NCBI RefSeq assembly: GCF_008033135.1 | Contig: NZ_CP041335.1 | Location: 2,299,925 to 2,363,924 of the forward strand | From: Chitinolyticbacter meiyuanensis | Lineage (GTDB): Bacteria; Pseudomonadota; Gammaproteobacteria; Burkholderiales; Chitinibacteraceae | DNA: 64,000 nucleotides | Reading direction: 5' to 3' | In this document: piece by piece, positions 27,532 through 36,742 of the stretch | Layout of the letters: every line of letters starts with the position of its first letter | Position numbering within the stretch: position 1 is the stretch's first letter | The notes under the pieces: generated by a model | What the model was told of the DNA's origin: nothing | Seen by the model: only the letters and a program-made list of their open reading frames with translations | The model's database searches: none | Position numbers and translations under genes: made by a program

Positions 27532-28486
27532 GGACACCGATCCCCGTTTCCAGTGGCTGAGCTGGCGCGTTGGCGCCTTCGTTGGCAGCGCACTGATGCT
27601 GGTGCTGGTGGTGATCGCGCTGCTGGGCTACAAGCAAGGCTACTTCGTGCCCAAGAACCGGCTGCACTTCGTGGCCGAGAACGGCAACGGCATGGTCGCC
27701 GGCATGCAGGTGCGGCTGTCGGGTTTCAAGATCGGCGTGGTCGACCGGGTGGCGCTGAATGATCAGGCCAAGGTCGATGTCGAGCTCCTGATCGAGGAGC
27801 GCCACATGAAATGGATCAAGCCCGATTCGACTGCGCTGATGCAGCAGGAAGGCTTGATCGGCGACCATTACATCGAGATCGCCGGTGGCAGCCCCAATGC
27901 CAAGCCGGTGGAGGATGGCGCCAAGCTCACCTACGCGCCAACGCTCGGGCTGTCGGAAATCGCCCTCGACCTGCGCCAGCGCACCATCCCGGTGATCGAT
28001 TCGGTGCAGAGCACGCTTGACTACCTGAATGATCCACAAGGCGACCTGCGTGGCACGGTAGCCAATGTGCGCAAGCTGACCGAGGAACTCAGCACCACGC
28101 GCGCCGCCATCGACCAACTGCTGGCCAACCTGGACAAGCTGTCCGGCGAACAGGTGCCGCAGGCCGTGGCGCAATTGCAGGGCACCTTGCAGCGCACCGA
28201 ACGGATCGCTGCCGAAGTCGAAGGCAAGCTGCCCGGCGTGATGGACAAGCTCGATGGCACCCTGAAGGAAGCGCAAGGCGCCGCCAGCGAAGCGCGCGCC
28301 GCCGCGACCACCGCGCGCAAGGCGGTGGACGAGGCCGCGCCGCGCCTGCCGTCGCTGGTGCGCAATGCCGATGATCTTGTCAGTACCGGCAACGATGTGC
28401 TCGACGGCGCCAGCCGCAGCTGGCCGCTCAAACTGTGGCTCACGCCCAACGATGCCTCGGCGCCGGTCGCCGCGAGCCGGGAGTAG
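27518..28486 (+). CDS. MCE-domain protein (MlaD-like)
   Basis: A 322-residue periplasmic lipid-binding protein anchored by one membrane segment (about residues 18-40). The MCE domain follows (AENGNGMVAGMQVRLSGFKIGVV at about 52-75, and GLIGDHYIEIAGG), then a long helical, coiled-coil-prone tail (about 160-290) of the kind that forms the hollow needle or hexamer stem in MCE proteins. It overlaps the ATPase-like gene by 14 bases and precedes the lipoprotein gene. The set suggests lipid traffic between inner and outer membranes. Confidence 0.93.
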   Translation: MKLLKDTDPRFQWLSWRVGAFVGSALMLVLVVIALLGYKQGYFVPKNRLHFVAENGNGMVAGMQVRLSGFKIGVVDRVALNDQAKVDVELLIEERHMKWIKPDSTALMQQEGLIGDHYIEIAGGSPNAKPVEDGAKLTYAPTLGLSEIALDLRQRTIPVIDSVQSTLDYLNDPQGDLRGTVANVRKLTEELSTTRAAIDQLLANLDKLSGEQVPQAVAQLQGTLQRTERIAAEVEGKLPGVMDKLDGTLKEAQGAASEARAAATTARKAVDEAAPRLPSLVRNADDLVSTGNDVLDGASRSWPLKLWLTPNDASAPVAASRE

Positions 28487-28490
28487 GGCG

Positions 28491-29282
28491 ATGCGCAGCC
28501 TGATTATTGTGGTGGCCCTGTTGCTCACTGCCTGTGCCAGCGAACCCAAGGTGACGCCACCGCCGCGTCTCGCCACCGCCGAATCGGCGATGAAAGCAGC
28601 GCAGCGCGCCTGGCAGGGCGAACGGTATGCCGATGCTGCTGCATCGTGGCAGGTGGCGTTCGAAGCCTATCGCAGCATCGATCATTGGCCAGGGCAGGGC
28701 GAGGCCAGGTTGGGCTTGGCCCAGGCTTTTTCCCGTCAAGGCGAAACCGCTGCGGCGCGCAATGTGCTGCTCGGCATGCCGGAGCAGGCTTTGTTCCCGG
28801 CGCCGCTGCGCACGCGTGCGGCCTATCAATTGGCATTGCTGGCAGTTTCGGCACCACCAGAGGCCGATGCCCGGCTGGCGCAGGCACGGGCGCTGTGTGC
28901 CGCGCCCTGCGCTGTGTCGGCCCAGCTCGATAATCTTGAGGCTCGCTTGAACCTGCAGCGCGATCCGGCACTGGCCGCACAGCGCGTCGCTGCAGTACTG
29001 GTGCTGGGCGAAGTGGCTCCGGCGGCCGAGCGGGCGCACGCTCTTCGTTTGCAGGCCGAGCTGTTGCTCAACGACGGTGATGCCACAACGGCGCGCATCT
29101 CGCTGCTGCAGGCGATCACCATTGACAAGCAACTGGCAGAATCCATGTTCCTTGCCGACGATTTTGCGCTGCTGGTGCGGGTGCAGCAGGCTCTGGGCGA
29201 TGCAGCCGGCCAGCGCGAAGCCGAGGCCAGACTGGCCAGCCTGTGCGCGGCATTCAGGGCACCTGCTTGCCGCAATCTCTGA
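28491..29282 (+). CDS. lipoprotein of the MCE operon, TPR-like
   Basis: A 263-residue lipoprotein. The signal peptide MRSLIIVVALLLTAC ends in a lipobox with C15. The remainder is helical with alanine-rich repeats (AAQRAWQGERYADAAASWQVAFEAY; GEARLGLAQAFSRQGETAAARNVLLG) that look like tetratricopeptide repeats. I do not recognise a named family. Its place, four bases after the MCE gene, is where other MCE systems encode an outer-membrane lipoprotein (for example PqiC), so it is probably the outer-membrane or periplasmic partner. Inference only. Confidence 0.75.
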   Translation: MRSLIIVVALLLTACASEPKVTPPPRLATAESAMKAAQRAWQGERYADAAASWQVAFEAYRSIDHWPGQGEARLGLAQAFSRQGETAAARNVLLGMPEQALFPAPLRTRAAYQLALLAVSAPPEADARLAQARALCAAPCAVSAQLDNLEARLNLQRDPALAAQRVAAVLVLGEVAPAAERAHALRLQAELLLNDGDATTARISLLQAITIDKQLAESMFLADDFALLVRVQQALGDAAGQREAEARLASLCAAFRAPACRNL

Positions 29283-29288
29283 CACGGC

Positions 29289-29318
29289 TTGTGGTCGACT
29301 GCGCTTGCACGCTATACT
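29289..29318 (+). promoter_or_regulatory. candidate promoter of rpsB-tsf
   Basis: TTGTGG (29289-29294), 18-base spacer, TATACT (29313-29318). Start would be near 29325, giving a leader of about 105 bases with structured elements. Confidence 0.5.
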
Positions 29319-29324
29319 TGCACG

Positions 29325-29396
29325 TTCCGCAAGTCGCGGAAATCTTCCCGGTTCGCCCTTAAGGGTGCCCTGCTTGATGCAGGGTGTCGCGCGAAC
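29325..29396 (+). promoter_or_regulatory. structured rpsB mRNA leader
   Basis: The leader folds into several hairpins: TTCCGC/GCGGAA (29325-29330 with 29336-29341); then an outer GTTCGC/GCGAAC (29351-29356 with 29391-29396) enclosing CCCTTAAGGG (29356-29365) and GCCCTGC/GCAGGGT (29367-29373 with 29379-29385). A compact multi-branch element before rpsB fits the autoregulatory S2-binding leader known upstream of rpsB in enterobacteria; equivalence here is inference. Confidence 0.5.
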
Positions 29397-29429
29397 GGTA
29401 GGCCATAACCCTTAGTTAGGAAAAAAGTC

Positions 29430-30149
29430 ATGTCGATCAGCATGCGCGAAATGCTCGAGGCCGGTGTTCACTTCGGCCACCAAACCCGTTACTGGCACCC
29501 GAAGATGGGTCAATTCATCTTCGGCGCTCGCAACAAGATCCACATCATCAATCTGGAAAAGACCCTGCCGCTGCTTGAAGACGCGCTGAAGTACGTGCGT
29601 CGCCTGTCGGCCAACAAGGGTTCGGTGCTGTTTGTCGGTACCAAGCGCCAGGCCCGCGAAATCGTCGCTGAAGAAGCACAACGCGCCGGCGCTCCGTTCG
29701 TCTCGCATCGTTGGCTCGGCGGCATGCTGACCAACTTCAAGACGGTCAAGCAATCGATCAAGCGCCTGGAAGAACTGCAAGCCGTGCTGGCTGATGAAAA
29801 CAGCGGCTACGGCAAGAAGGAACTGCTGGACATCACCCGCGAAGTCGAGAAGCTTGAGCGCTCGCTCGGCGGCATCAAGGACATGAAGGGCCTGCCGGAC
29901 GCCATCTTCATCATCGATACCGGCTACCAGCACGGCACCGTGGTCGAAGCCAAGAAGCTCGGCATCCCGGTCATCGGCGTGGTCGATACCAACAACGACC
30001 CGCAAGGCATCGACTACGTGATCCCGGGCAACGACGATTCGTCGCGCGCCATCCGCCTGTATGCCCGTGCCGTGGCCGACGCTGTACTGGAAGGCCGCAA
30101 CCAGGCTGTGACCGAAATCGTCGAAGCGGCTGCTGAAGTCCAGGCGTAA
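29430..30149 (+). CDS. rpsB: 30S ribosomal protein S2
   Basis: A 239-residue S2 protein of the small subunit, starting [22 protein letters not shown], the universal S2 opening, with [25 protein letters not shown] near the end. Length is normal. It begins the conserved rpsB-tsf-pyrH-frr gene order and is followed by a stem-loop that probably reduces read-through into tsf. Confidence 0.99.
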   Translation: MSISMREMLEAGVHFGHQTRYWHPKMGQFIFGARNKIHIINLEKTLPLLEDALKYVRRLSANKGSVLFVGTKRQAREIVAEEAQRAGAPFVSHRWLGGMLTNFKTVKQSIKRLEELQAVLADENSGYGKKELLDITREVEKLERSLGGIKDMKGLPDAIFIIDTGYQHGTVVEAKKLGIPVIGVVDTNNDPQGIDYVIPGNDDSSRAIRLYARAVADAVLEGRNQAVTEIVEAAAEVQA

Positions 30150-30172
30150 TCGTTCGCGGTTAGCATTCAGCG

Positions 30173-30199
30173 AAAAAGGGGCATTCGAGGCCCCTTTTT
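30173..30199 (+). terminator. terminator-like hairpin between rpsB and tsf
   Basis: AAAAAGGGGC (30173-30182) / GCCCCTTTTT (30190-30199), perfect 10-bp stem, 7-base loop, with the T run at the end of the stem. It is probably partial, because tsf follows without a clear promoter of its own. Confidence 0.7.
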
Positions 30200-30234
30200 C
30201 GTAATCGTAAAATCCCAGAATTCAGGAGAACACC

Positions 30235-31119
30235 ATGGCGGAAATCACCGCAAAGATGGTTGCCGAGCTGCGCGAAATGACCGGCCTTGGCATGATGGAG
30301 TGCAAGAAGGCACTGGTGGAATCGGACGGCGACGTCAAGAAGGCCGAAGAGCTGCTGCGCATCAAGTCGGGCAACAAGGCTTCCAAGATGGCTGGCCGTA
30401 CCGCCGCCGAAGGCGTGGTTGTTGCCTATATCAGCGATGACAAGAAGCTGGGCGCCATCGTTGAAGTGAACTGTGAAACCGACTTCGTCGGCAAGGACGA
30501 AACCTTCGTCGCGCTGGCCAAGGCTGCCGCCAAGGCTGTTGCCGTGCACAACCCGGCCAACATCGAAGCGCTGGCCGGCTGCGCCACCGATTCGGGCGAA
30601 ACCGTCGAGGACGTGCGCAAGGCGGCCATCGCCAAGCTGGGCGAGAACATGACGCTGCGCCGCTTCGAGCGCTACACCACCGAAGGTCAGCTGGCTTCGT
30701 ACCTGCACGGCGCCAAGCTGGGCGTGCTGATCGACTACACCGGTGGCGACGAGCAACTGGGCAAGGATCTGGCTATGCACATCGCTGCCAGCAAGCCCAA
30801 GGCCCTCGACGCTTCGGGCGTTGATGCCGAGCTGATCGAAACCGAGCGCCGCGTCGCCATCGAGCGTGCCAAGGAATCCGGCAAGTCGGGCGAGATGCTG
30901 GACAAGATCGCCGAAGGCACCGTAAACAAGTTCCTGAAGGAAGTGACGCTGCTGAGCCAGGTGTTCGTCAAGGCCGAAGACGGCAAGCAGACCATCGAGC
31001 AACTGCTGAAGTCGAAGTCCGCCGCGGTGAATCGCTTTGCCCTGATCGTGGTCGGCGAAGGCATCGAAAAGGCCGTGGTCGATTATGCTGCCGAAGTGGC
31101 AGCGGCCGCCAAGCTGTAA
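30235..31119 (+). CDS. tsf: translation elongation factor Ts
   Basis: A 294-residue EF-Ts, the nucleotide exchange factor for EF-Tu. It has the N-terminal UBA-like helix region ([20 protein letters not shown]), the TDFV contact motif ([10 protein letters not shown]), and a core with the duplicated fold, including [15 protein letters not shown]. The ribosome site and start, CAGGAGAACACCATG, are identical to those of the 30-aa gene at 1563. It is the second gene of the translation operon. Confidence 0.99.
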   Translation: MAEITAKMVAELREMTGLGMMECKKALVESDGDVKKAEELLRIKSGNKASKMAGRTAAEGVVVAYISDDKKLGAIVEVNCETDFVGKDETFVALAKAAAKAVAVHNPANIEALAGCATDSGETVEDVRKAAIAKLGENMTLRRFERYTTEGQLASYLHGAKLGVLIDYTGGDEQLGKDLAMHIAASKPKALDASGVDAELIETERRVAIERAKESGKSGEMLDKIAEGTVNKFLKEVTLLSQVFVKAEDGKQTIEQLLKSKSAAVNRFALIVVGEGIEKAVVDYAAEVAAAAKL

Positions 31120-31161
31120 CCGTATCAAACGGCCCAGCGGGGCCGTTCATCCCCCGCAACA

Positions 31162-31188
31162 CGCCGCGCGGCAACGCGCGGCGTTTCT
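31162..31188 (+). terminator. hairpin with short T run between tsf and pyrH
   Basis: Perfect 9-bp stem CGCCGCGCG (31162-31170) / CGCGCGGCG (31175-31183) with a GCAA tetraloop, followed by TTTCT. A second stem, AACGGCCC (31128-31135) / GGGCCGTT (31140-31147), lies just before it. They probably tune expression across the operon. Confidence 0.6.
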
Positions 31189-31221
31189 ACGCCCAGAGTC
31201 CCTATCGATAAGGAAATCCGC

Positions 31222-31941
31222 ATGAGCCAGGCACCCAAGTACAAGCGCATCCTGCTGAAACTCTCCGGCGAGGCCCTGATGGGCGAGGATAGCTATGGCA
31301 TCAACCGCGCCACGATCGAACGTATCGTCGGCGAAGTGAAGGACGTGGTCGACCTAGGGGTGCAGGTCGGCGTTGTCATCGGTGGAGGCAATATCTTCCG
31401 CGGCGTTGCGCCGGCCGCCGCCGGCATGGACCGCGCCACGGCCGACTACATGGGCATGCTCGCCACCGTGATGAACGCGCTGGCGCTGCAGGATGCGATG
31501 CGCCACGCCGGTATCGTCTCTCGCGTGCAATCGGCCTTGACCATCCAGCAAGTTGCCGAGCCTTATGTGCGCGGCAAGGCCATTCGCTACCTCGAAGAGA
31601 ACAAGGTCGTGATCTTCGGCGCCGGTACCGGCAACCCGTTCTTCACCACCGATACCGCCGCCGCGCTGCGTGGCATGGAAGTGGGTGCGGACATCGTGCT
31701 CAAGGCCACCAAGGTCGATGGCGTGTATACCGACGATCCCAAGAAGAATCCGGATGCAGTGCGCTACCAGACCGTCACCTTCGACGAGGCCATCGGCCGC
31801 AACCTGAAGGTAATGGACGCCACGGCCTTTGCGCTGTGCCGCGATCAGAAGATGAACATCGCCGTCTTCAGCATCTTCAAGCAAGGCGCGCTCAAGCGCG
31901 TCGTACTTGGGGAAGACGAAGGCACGCTGGTACACTGCTGA
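31222..31941 (+). CDS. pyrH: UMP kinase
   Basis: A 239-residue amino-acid-kinase-fold enzyme that phosphorylates UMP to UDP. It has [16 protein letters not shown] at the N-terminus (ATP phosphate loop), [11 protein letters not shown], and [16 protein letters not shown] (the PyrH signature). Length is normal. It lies between tsf and frr, as in most proteobacteria. Confidence 0.99.
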   Translation: MSQAPKYKRILLKLSGEALMGEDSYGINRATIERIVGEVKDVVDLGVQVGVVIGGGNIFRGVAPAAAGMDRATADYMGMLATVMNALALQDAMRHAGIVSRVQSALTIQQVAEPYVRGKAIRYLEENKVVIFGAGTGNPFFTTDTAAALRGMEVGADIVLKATKVDGVYTDDPKKNPDAVRYQTVTFDEAIGRNLKVMDATAFALCRDQKMNIAVFSIFKQGALKRVVLGEDEGTLVHC

Positions 31942-31985
31942 ATTCGCGACGCAGTCCATCGCCAGTCGTCCGCAAGCATTGCAAG

Positions 31986-32014
31986 AACAGGCGGCATCCC
32001 CGCCTGTTTGTTTT
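31986..32014 (+). terminator. terminator-like hairpin between pyrH and frr
   Basis: Perfect 9-bp stem AACAGGCGG (31986-31994) / CCGCCTGTT (32000-32008), 5-base loop, then TGTTTT. It is probably leaky, since frr follows 21 bases later. Confidence 0.65.
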
Positions 32015-32034
32015 CGTAGCAAAAGGATTTAGTC

Positions 32035-32592
32035 ATGACCGCCGAGATCAAACAGACCACCGACGCCAAGATGCAACGGTCGGTCGAGACCCTGAAGGCC
32101 AACCTCGCCAAGGTGCGTACCGGCCGTGCGCATACCGGCCTCCTGGATCATGTGATGGTCGATTATTGGGGCAGTCCCACCCCGATCAGCCAAGTGGCTG
32201 CGGTCAATCTGATCGATTCACGCACCATCGGCGTGCAGCCATGGGAAAAGCCGATGGTCGCCAAGGTGGAAAAGGCCATCCGTGATTCGGACTTGGGCCT
32301 GAATCCGGCCACCAATGGCGACGTGATCCGCGTGCCGATGCCGATGCTGACCGAGGAACGCCGCAAGGACCTGACCAAGGTCGTCCGTGGCGAGGCCGAA
32401 GATGCCCGCGTGGCGGTGCGCAACGTGCGCCGCGATGCCAACGATCAGCTCAAGCGCCTCTTGAAAGACAAGGAAATCTCCGAGGACGACGAGCGTCGTG
32501 GCCAGGACGATGTCCAGAAGCTGACCGACCGCTACATCGCCGATATCGACAAGCTGCTCGCCGAGAAAGAAAAAGAGCTGATGACCGTTTAA
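32035..32592 (+). CDS. frr: ribosome recycling factor
   Basis: A 185-residue protein that, with EF-G, splits post-termination ribosomes. The N-terminal long helix ([20 protein letters not shown]) and the second domain ([14 protein letters not shown]) are characteristic, and the C-terminus returns to the helical bundle ([21 protein letters not shown]). It ends 10 bases before the uppS start. Confidence 0.99.
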   Translation: MTAEIKQTTDAKMQRSVETLKANLAKVRTGRAHTGLLDHVMVDYWGSPTPISQVAAVNLIDSRTIGVQPWEKPMVAKVEKAIRDSDLGLNPATNGDVIRVPMPMLTEERRKDLTKVVRGEAEDARVAVRNVRRDANDQLKRLLKDKEISEDDERRGQDDVQKLTDRYIADIDKLLAEKEKELMTV

Positions 32593-32602
32593 GGAACGCG
32601 CC

Positions 32603-33367
32603 GTGGCGATCTTCCGCAGTTCCACGCGCGAGGTGCCCGAGGCGGTGCCGAGCGTGCCCCAGCACATCGCGGTCATCATGGATGGCAACGGGCGCTGGGC
32701 CAAGCAACGCATGATGCCGCGCGTGTTCGGCCACAAGAAGGGCGTCGACGCACTGCGGGACACCGTGAAGCGTTGCGATGCCATTGGTGTGCGCTATCTC
32801 ACGGTGTTCGCCTTCAGCAGCGAAAACTGGCGTCGCCCGGCTGACGAGGTCTCGTTCCTGATGGGCTTGTTCCTCAAGGTGCTGGGTACCGAGATCGACC
32901 GCATGCACGAACGTGGCATCCGCCTGAAGATCGTCGGCGATCGCAGCAAGTTCGTGCCCGAGCTCGTTGCACTGATCGAGGCAGCGGAGGCACGCACTGC
33001 GGACAACGCGGGCCTCACGCTGTCGATTGCCGCCGATTATGGTGGCCGCTGGGATGCGCTCAATGCGGTCAATCGCTTGCTCGCGATCCAGCCGGACAAA
33101 GCAGGGCAGGTGAGCGAAGACGATATCGCGCCCTATCTCGCCATGCATTATGCGCCGGAACCGGATCTGTTCATCCGCACCGGTGGCGAGCAGCGCATCA
33201 GCAATTTCCTGCTGTGGCAGCTCGCGTATACCGAGCTTTATTTCACCGATAAGCTATGGCCGGACTTCGATGCGGCAGCGCTCGACGATGCCATTGCCTG
33301 GTATCAAGGGCGTGAGCGGCGCTTTGGTCGCACCAGCGAGCAATTGCAGGCGGCCAGCGGATGCTAA
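32603..33367 (+). CDS. uppS: undecaprenyl diphosphate synthase
   Basis: A 254-residue cis-prenyltransferase that extends farnesyl diphosphate to the C55 carrier lipid for cell-wall synthesis. It has the catalytic D27 in IMDGNGRWA, FAFSSENWRRP, and the C-terminal RTGGEQRISNFLLWQ diphosphate-binding arginine region. The start is a GTG at 32603 with AAGGA seven bases upstream. The gene overlaps cdsA by seven bases. Confidence 0.98.
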   Translation: MAIFRSSTREVPEAVPSVPQHIAVIMDGNGRWAKQRMMPRVFGHKKGVDALRDTVKRCDAIGVRYLTVFAFSSENWRRPADEVSFLMGLFLKVLGTEIDRMHERGIRLKIVGDRSKFVPELVALIEAAEARTADNAGLTLSIAADYGGRWDALNAVNRLLAIQPDKAGQVSEDDIAPYLAMHYAPEPDLFIRTGGEQRISNFLLWQLAYTELYFTDKLWPDFDAAALDDAIAWYQGRERRFGRTSEQLQAASGC

Positions 33368-34161
33368 AGGCCCGCGTCCTGACTGCTGTTGCGCTGCTGC
33401 CGCTGGTGTTGGCGGCGTTGTTCCTGTTGCCATATTCGGGCTGGGTGCTGTTCTCGGCGCTGGTTTGCGGCCTGGCGGCATGGGAATGGAGCCGCCTGTG
33501 CGGTCTGAAGGCCGGCCTGACGTTGTTGTTGCCGCTGCTCGTTGCTGGCGCGATCGTCGTGTTGGCACCCGGGCAGTTCCTGCTGTACGACGCGCCATGG
33601 TGGCCATTGGTACTGGCCGGGGCGCTGTTCTGGCTGCTGGTCGCTCCGGCTTGGCTGCGCTGGCGCTGGCCGCTGGCGCAGACGCTGGCGCGTGGCCTGC
33701 CTATCGGCTTTCTGCTGCTTTTGGCGGCCGGCCTTGCGTTGATCGCGCTACGCGGCGCAGTCGGTCCCTGGGGCGTATTGGCAGTGTTTGCCATTGCCTG
33801 GGTTGCCGATACCGCGGCCTACTTTGCCGGCAAGGCGTTCGGTCGACACAAGCTCGCACCCGCCATCAGCCCAGGCAAAACCTGGGAAGGCGTCGCAGGC
33901 GCATGGCTGGGCGTGTCGATCTATGCGCTGGTGCTTGCGGTGTTTGCCGACTTCTCCTGGTGGGCCATGTTGCTGGCAGGCTGGCTGTTGCTGGCTGTTT
34001 CCATCGTTGGCGATCTGGTCGAGTCGCTGTTCAAGCGGCAGGCTGGCCTCAAGGATTCGAGCAACCTGCTGCCGGGGCACGGCGGCGTACTCGACCGTAT
34101 CGATAGCCTGATTGCGTTGCTGCCGCTGGCCTTGCCGGTCATCTACTGGCTGCCGCTCTAG
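33361..34161 (+). CDS. cdsA: phosphatidate cytidylyltransferase
   Basis: A 266-residue integral membrane enzyme that makes CDP-diacylglycerol from phosphatidate and CTP, the branch point for phospholipids. There are about seven membrane spans, then the family signature: [20 protein letters not shown] followed by [15 protein letters not shown]. It overlaps uppS and precedes dxr by 16 bases. Confidence 0.97.
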   Translation: MLKARVLTAVALLPLVLAALFLLPYSGWVLFSALVCGLAAWEWSRLCGLKAGLTLLLPLLVAGAIVVLAPGQFLLYDAPWWPLVLAGALFWLLVAPAWLRWRWPLAQTLARGLPIGFLLLLAAGLALIALRGAVGPWGVLAVFAIAWVADTAAYFAGKAFGRHKLAPAISPGKTWEGVAGAWLGVSIYALVLAVFADFSWWAMLLAGWLLLAVSIVGDLVESLFKRQAGLKDSSNLLPGHGGVLDRIDSLIALLPLALPVIYWLPL

Positions 34162-34177
34162 TTTCCCGGATCGCTCC

Positions 34178-35389
34178 ATGCCCCCCATCCAGACCCTGAC
34201 CGTGCTCGGTGCCACCGGCAGCATCGGCGTAAATACGCTCGATGTCGTTGCCCGTTATCCTGAGCGCTATCGTGTGTACGCGCTGACCGGTGCCAGCCAG
34301 ATCGACAAGCTGCTGGCGCAGGCGCTGCAGTTCCGGCCACGCTACGTGGTGGTGCTTGATGAAGCATCGGCCGATCGACTGGCGCGCGAGCTCAAGCTGG
34401 CCGGCAGCGAGACCGAGGTGCTGTGCGGCGCCGCGGCGCTGGAAGCGGTGTCGACGGCGCCCGAAGTCGATGCGGTGATGGCCGCCATTGTCGGCGCGGC
34501 CGGCATGCGTCCGACCCTGGCCGCGGCGCGAGCTGGCAAGCGGGTACTGCTGGCCAACAAGGAGACGCTGGTGCTGGCCGGCCGGCTGTTCATGGATGCG
34601 ATCAATGCCAGCGGCGCTGAGCTGCTGCCGATCGACAGCGAACACAATGCCATCTACCAGGTGCTGCCGCGCGCGCATCGCGAGCATCCGTACGGGCAGA
34701 CGCTGGCCGACGTCGGTGTCAAACGCATCATCCTGACAGCCTCGGGCGGCCCATTCCGTACCCGCGCGGCCGAAACCTTCGCTGCCATCACCCCCGAGGA
34801 AGCGGTCAAGCATCCGAATTGGGCGATGGGGCGCAAGATTTCGGTCGATTCGGCCAGCCTGATGAACAAGGGGCTGGAAGTGATCGAGGCGCGCTGGTTG
34901 TTCAATGCGCCGCCCAGCGAAATTGCGGTCGTGGTCCATCCGCAGAGCATCGTCCATTCAATGGTCGAATACGCCGATGGCTCGGTGCTGGCGCAATTGG
35001 GCACACCGGACATGCGTACGCCGATTGCCTACGGCATGGCCTATCCGGAACGGGTGGACGCCGGCGTGAAATCGCTGGACCTCTTCAGCGTCGGCCGGCT
35101 CGATTTCGAAGCGCCGGATCTGGCACGCTTCCCTTGCCTGCGGCTGGCTTTTGAGGCGCTGGAGGCGGGCGGCGCAGCCACCGCCGTGCTCAACGCCGCC
35201 AATGAGGTCGCCGTGGCGGCTTTTCTGGATCGCCGTCTGTCCTTCCCCGGCATCGCTGCGCTGAACGAATCGGTGCTCGGCGCGCTCGCCGGCTTGCCGG
35301 CTGACAGCCTGGAAGCGCTGATGCAGGCCGACGCGGCCGCACGCGAATCCGCCACGGCCTGGCTGGCCCGCGAGGGTGTGCCATGCTGA
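34178..35389 (+). CDS. dxr: 1-deoxy-D-xylulose 5-phosphate reductoisomerase
   Basis: A 403-residue NADPH-dependent enzyme, the second step of the MEP isoprenoid pathway. It has the [18 protein letters not shown] loop, [22 protein letters not shown] with the metal-binding D/E residues, and ASGGPFR plus [20 protein letters not shown] substrate loops. The start at 34178 ([14 protein letters not shown]) is set by the position of the NADPH loop. It overlaps rseP by seven bases. Confidence 0.98.
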   Translation: MPPIQTLTVLGATGSIGVNTLDVVARYPERYRVYALTGASQIDKLLAQALQFRPRYVVVLDEASADRLARELKLAGSETEVLCGAAALEAVSTAPEVDAVMAAIVGAAGMRPTLAAARAGKRVLLANKETLVLAGRLFMDAINASGAELLPIDSEHNAIYQVLPRAHREHPYGQTLADVGVKRIILTASGGPFRTRAAETFAAITPEEAVKHPNWAMGRKISVDSASLMNKGLEVIEARWLFNAPPSEIAVVVHPQSIVHSMVEYADGSVLAQLGTPDMRTPIAYGMAYPERVDAGVKSLDLFSVGRLDFEAPDLARFPCLRLAFEALEAGGAATAVLNAANEVAVAAFLDRRLSFPGIAALNESVLGALAGLPADSLEALMQADAAARESATAWLAREGVPC

Positions 35390-36720
35390 CCTTGCTGGCC
35401 TTCGTTGTCACACTGGGGGTGCTGGTCACCATCCACGAGTACGGTCACTACTGGGTGGCCAAGCGTTGCGGCGTGAAGGTGCTCACCTTCTCGATCGGCT
35501 TCGGCAAGCCGCTGGTTAAATGGCAGCGTGGCGACACGACTTGGCAGCTGGCATTGCTGCCGCTGGGTGGCTATGTGCGCATGCTGGACGAGCGCGAGGC
35601 CGCTGTCCCCGCTGCCGAACTGGCTCGTGCCTTCAATCGGCAGCATCCGCTGAAGAAGATGGCTGTAGTGGTGGCCGGGCCGGTCGCAAACCTGATTCTC
35701 GCCTGCGGGCTGTACTGGGGATTGGGCGCCTGGGGCGTCGATGCCTTGCGCCCCATCGCCAGCGAAATTAAGCCCGGCAGCCCGGCTGCACTGGCCGGCA
35801 TGCGTAGTGGCGACGAGATCCTCCGAGTCGGCGAGGCGAACATCGCCAGCTGGGATCGGTTGTTCATCGCGCTGATCGACGAAGCTGGCGGTGATGGGCC
35901 AGTGTCGGTAACCGTTCGCCGCGAGGGTGAAGGCGAGCGCATCATCGCGCTGCCGTCGGTGGCCGTGCGCGACATCGATCCGCAGCTCTTGAGCCGACTC
36001 GGGCTGAGCCCCGTGCCGATGATGCTGCGCGTGGCGCAGATCGTGCCGGGAAGCGCAGCAGCCAAAGCCGGCATGCAATTGCACGATGATCTCGTCGCCT
36101 TCAATGGCGTGCCATTGCAGTCCTGGTCGATGTTCCAGTCCTTGGTGAGTGCAGCGGCGGACCAGCGCGTGAATATCACCGTGCGGCGTGGCGACAAGCT
36201 GGTCGAGCTGGCTGTCACACCGGAGCGCACGCAAGTCGCTGGCAAGCCGGTCGGCCGGTTGGGGGTGGCCCCAGCGGTGAACGAAGCAGCGTGGGAAGCA
36301 CAGCGCTTCCGCCTGCAGTACGATTTGGTCGACGCACTGGGGCAAGGCCTTGATAAGGCATGGACTTATGCGCGCATTACCTTGGTGATGTTCGGCAGGA
36401 TGCTGATCGGCCAAGCGCCGCTGGACCAGATCAGCGGGCCGGTCACCATCGCCGTATATGCCGGGCAGAGTGCCGAGGCGGGCTGGACCACCTACCTAGA
36501 CTATCTCGCGCTGATCAGCCTCAGCCTCGCGGTGCTGAACCTGCTACCAGTGCCGGTGCTGGATGGCGGGCATTTGCTGTATCATACCGCCGAGCTTTTG
36601 ACCGGCCGTCCGGTCCCCGCCCGCGTTGAGGAAATCGGTCAACGCATCGGACTTGTCTTATTGCTGGCGCTGATGGCTTTGGCGCTGTTCAACGACTTCA
36701 ATCGCTTCGTCCCAGGCTGA
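35383..36720 (+). CDS. rseP: site-2 protease RseP
   Basis: A 445-residue inner-membrane metalloprotease that cuts transmembrane anti-sigma factors and signal peptides, controlling the envelope stress response. Zinc site HEYGH (H18, E19, H22) lies in the first membrane segment, two PDZ domains fill about residues 110-290 ([37 protein letters not shown]), and [14 protein letters not shown] carries the third metal ligand. It sits between dxr and bamA, as in other proteobacteria. Confidence 0.98.
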   Translation: MLTLLAFVVTLGVLVTIHEYGHYWVAKRCGVKVLTFSIGFGKPLVKWQRGDTTWQLALLPLGGYVRMLDEREAAVPAAELARAFNRQHPLKKMAVVVAGPVANLILACGLYWGLGAWGVDALRPIASEIKPGSPAALAGMRSGDEILRVGEANIASWDRLFIALIDEAGGDGPVSVTVRREGEGERIIALPSVAVRDIDPQLLSRLGLSPVPMMLRVAQIVPGSAAAKAGMQLHDDLVAFNGVPLQSWSMFQSLVSAAADQRVNITVRRGDKLVELAVTPERTQVAGKPVGRLGVAPAVNEAAWEAQRFRLQYDLVDALGQGLDKAWTYARITLVMFGRMLIGQAPLDQISGPVTIAVYAGQSAEAGWTTYLDYLALISLSLAVLNLLPVPVLDGGHLLYHTAELLTGRPVPARVEEIGQRIGLVLLLALMALALFNDFNRFVPG

Positions 36721-36742
36721 ACCGGCCAACCGATCCGACACC

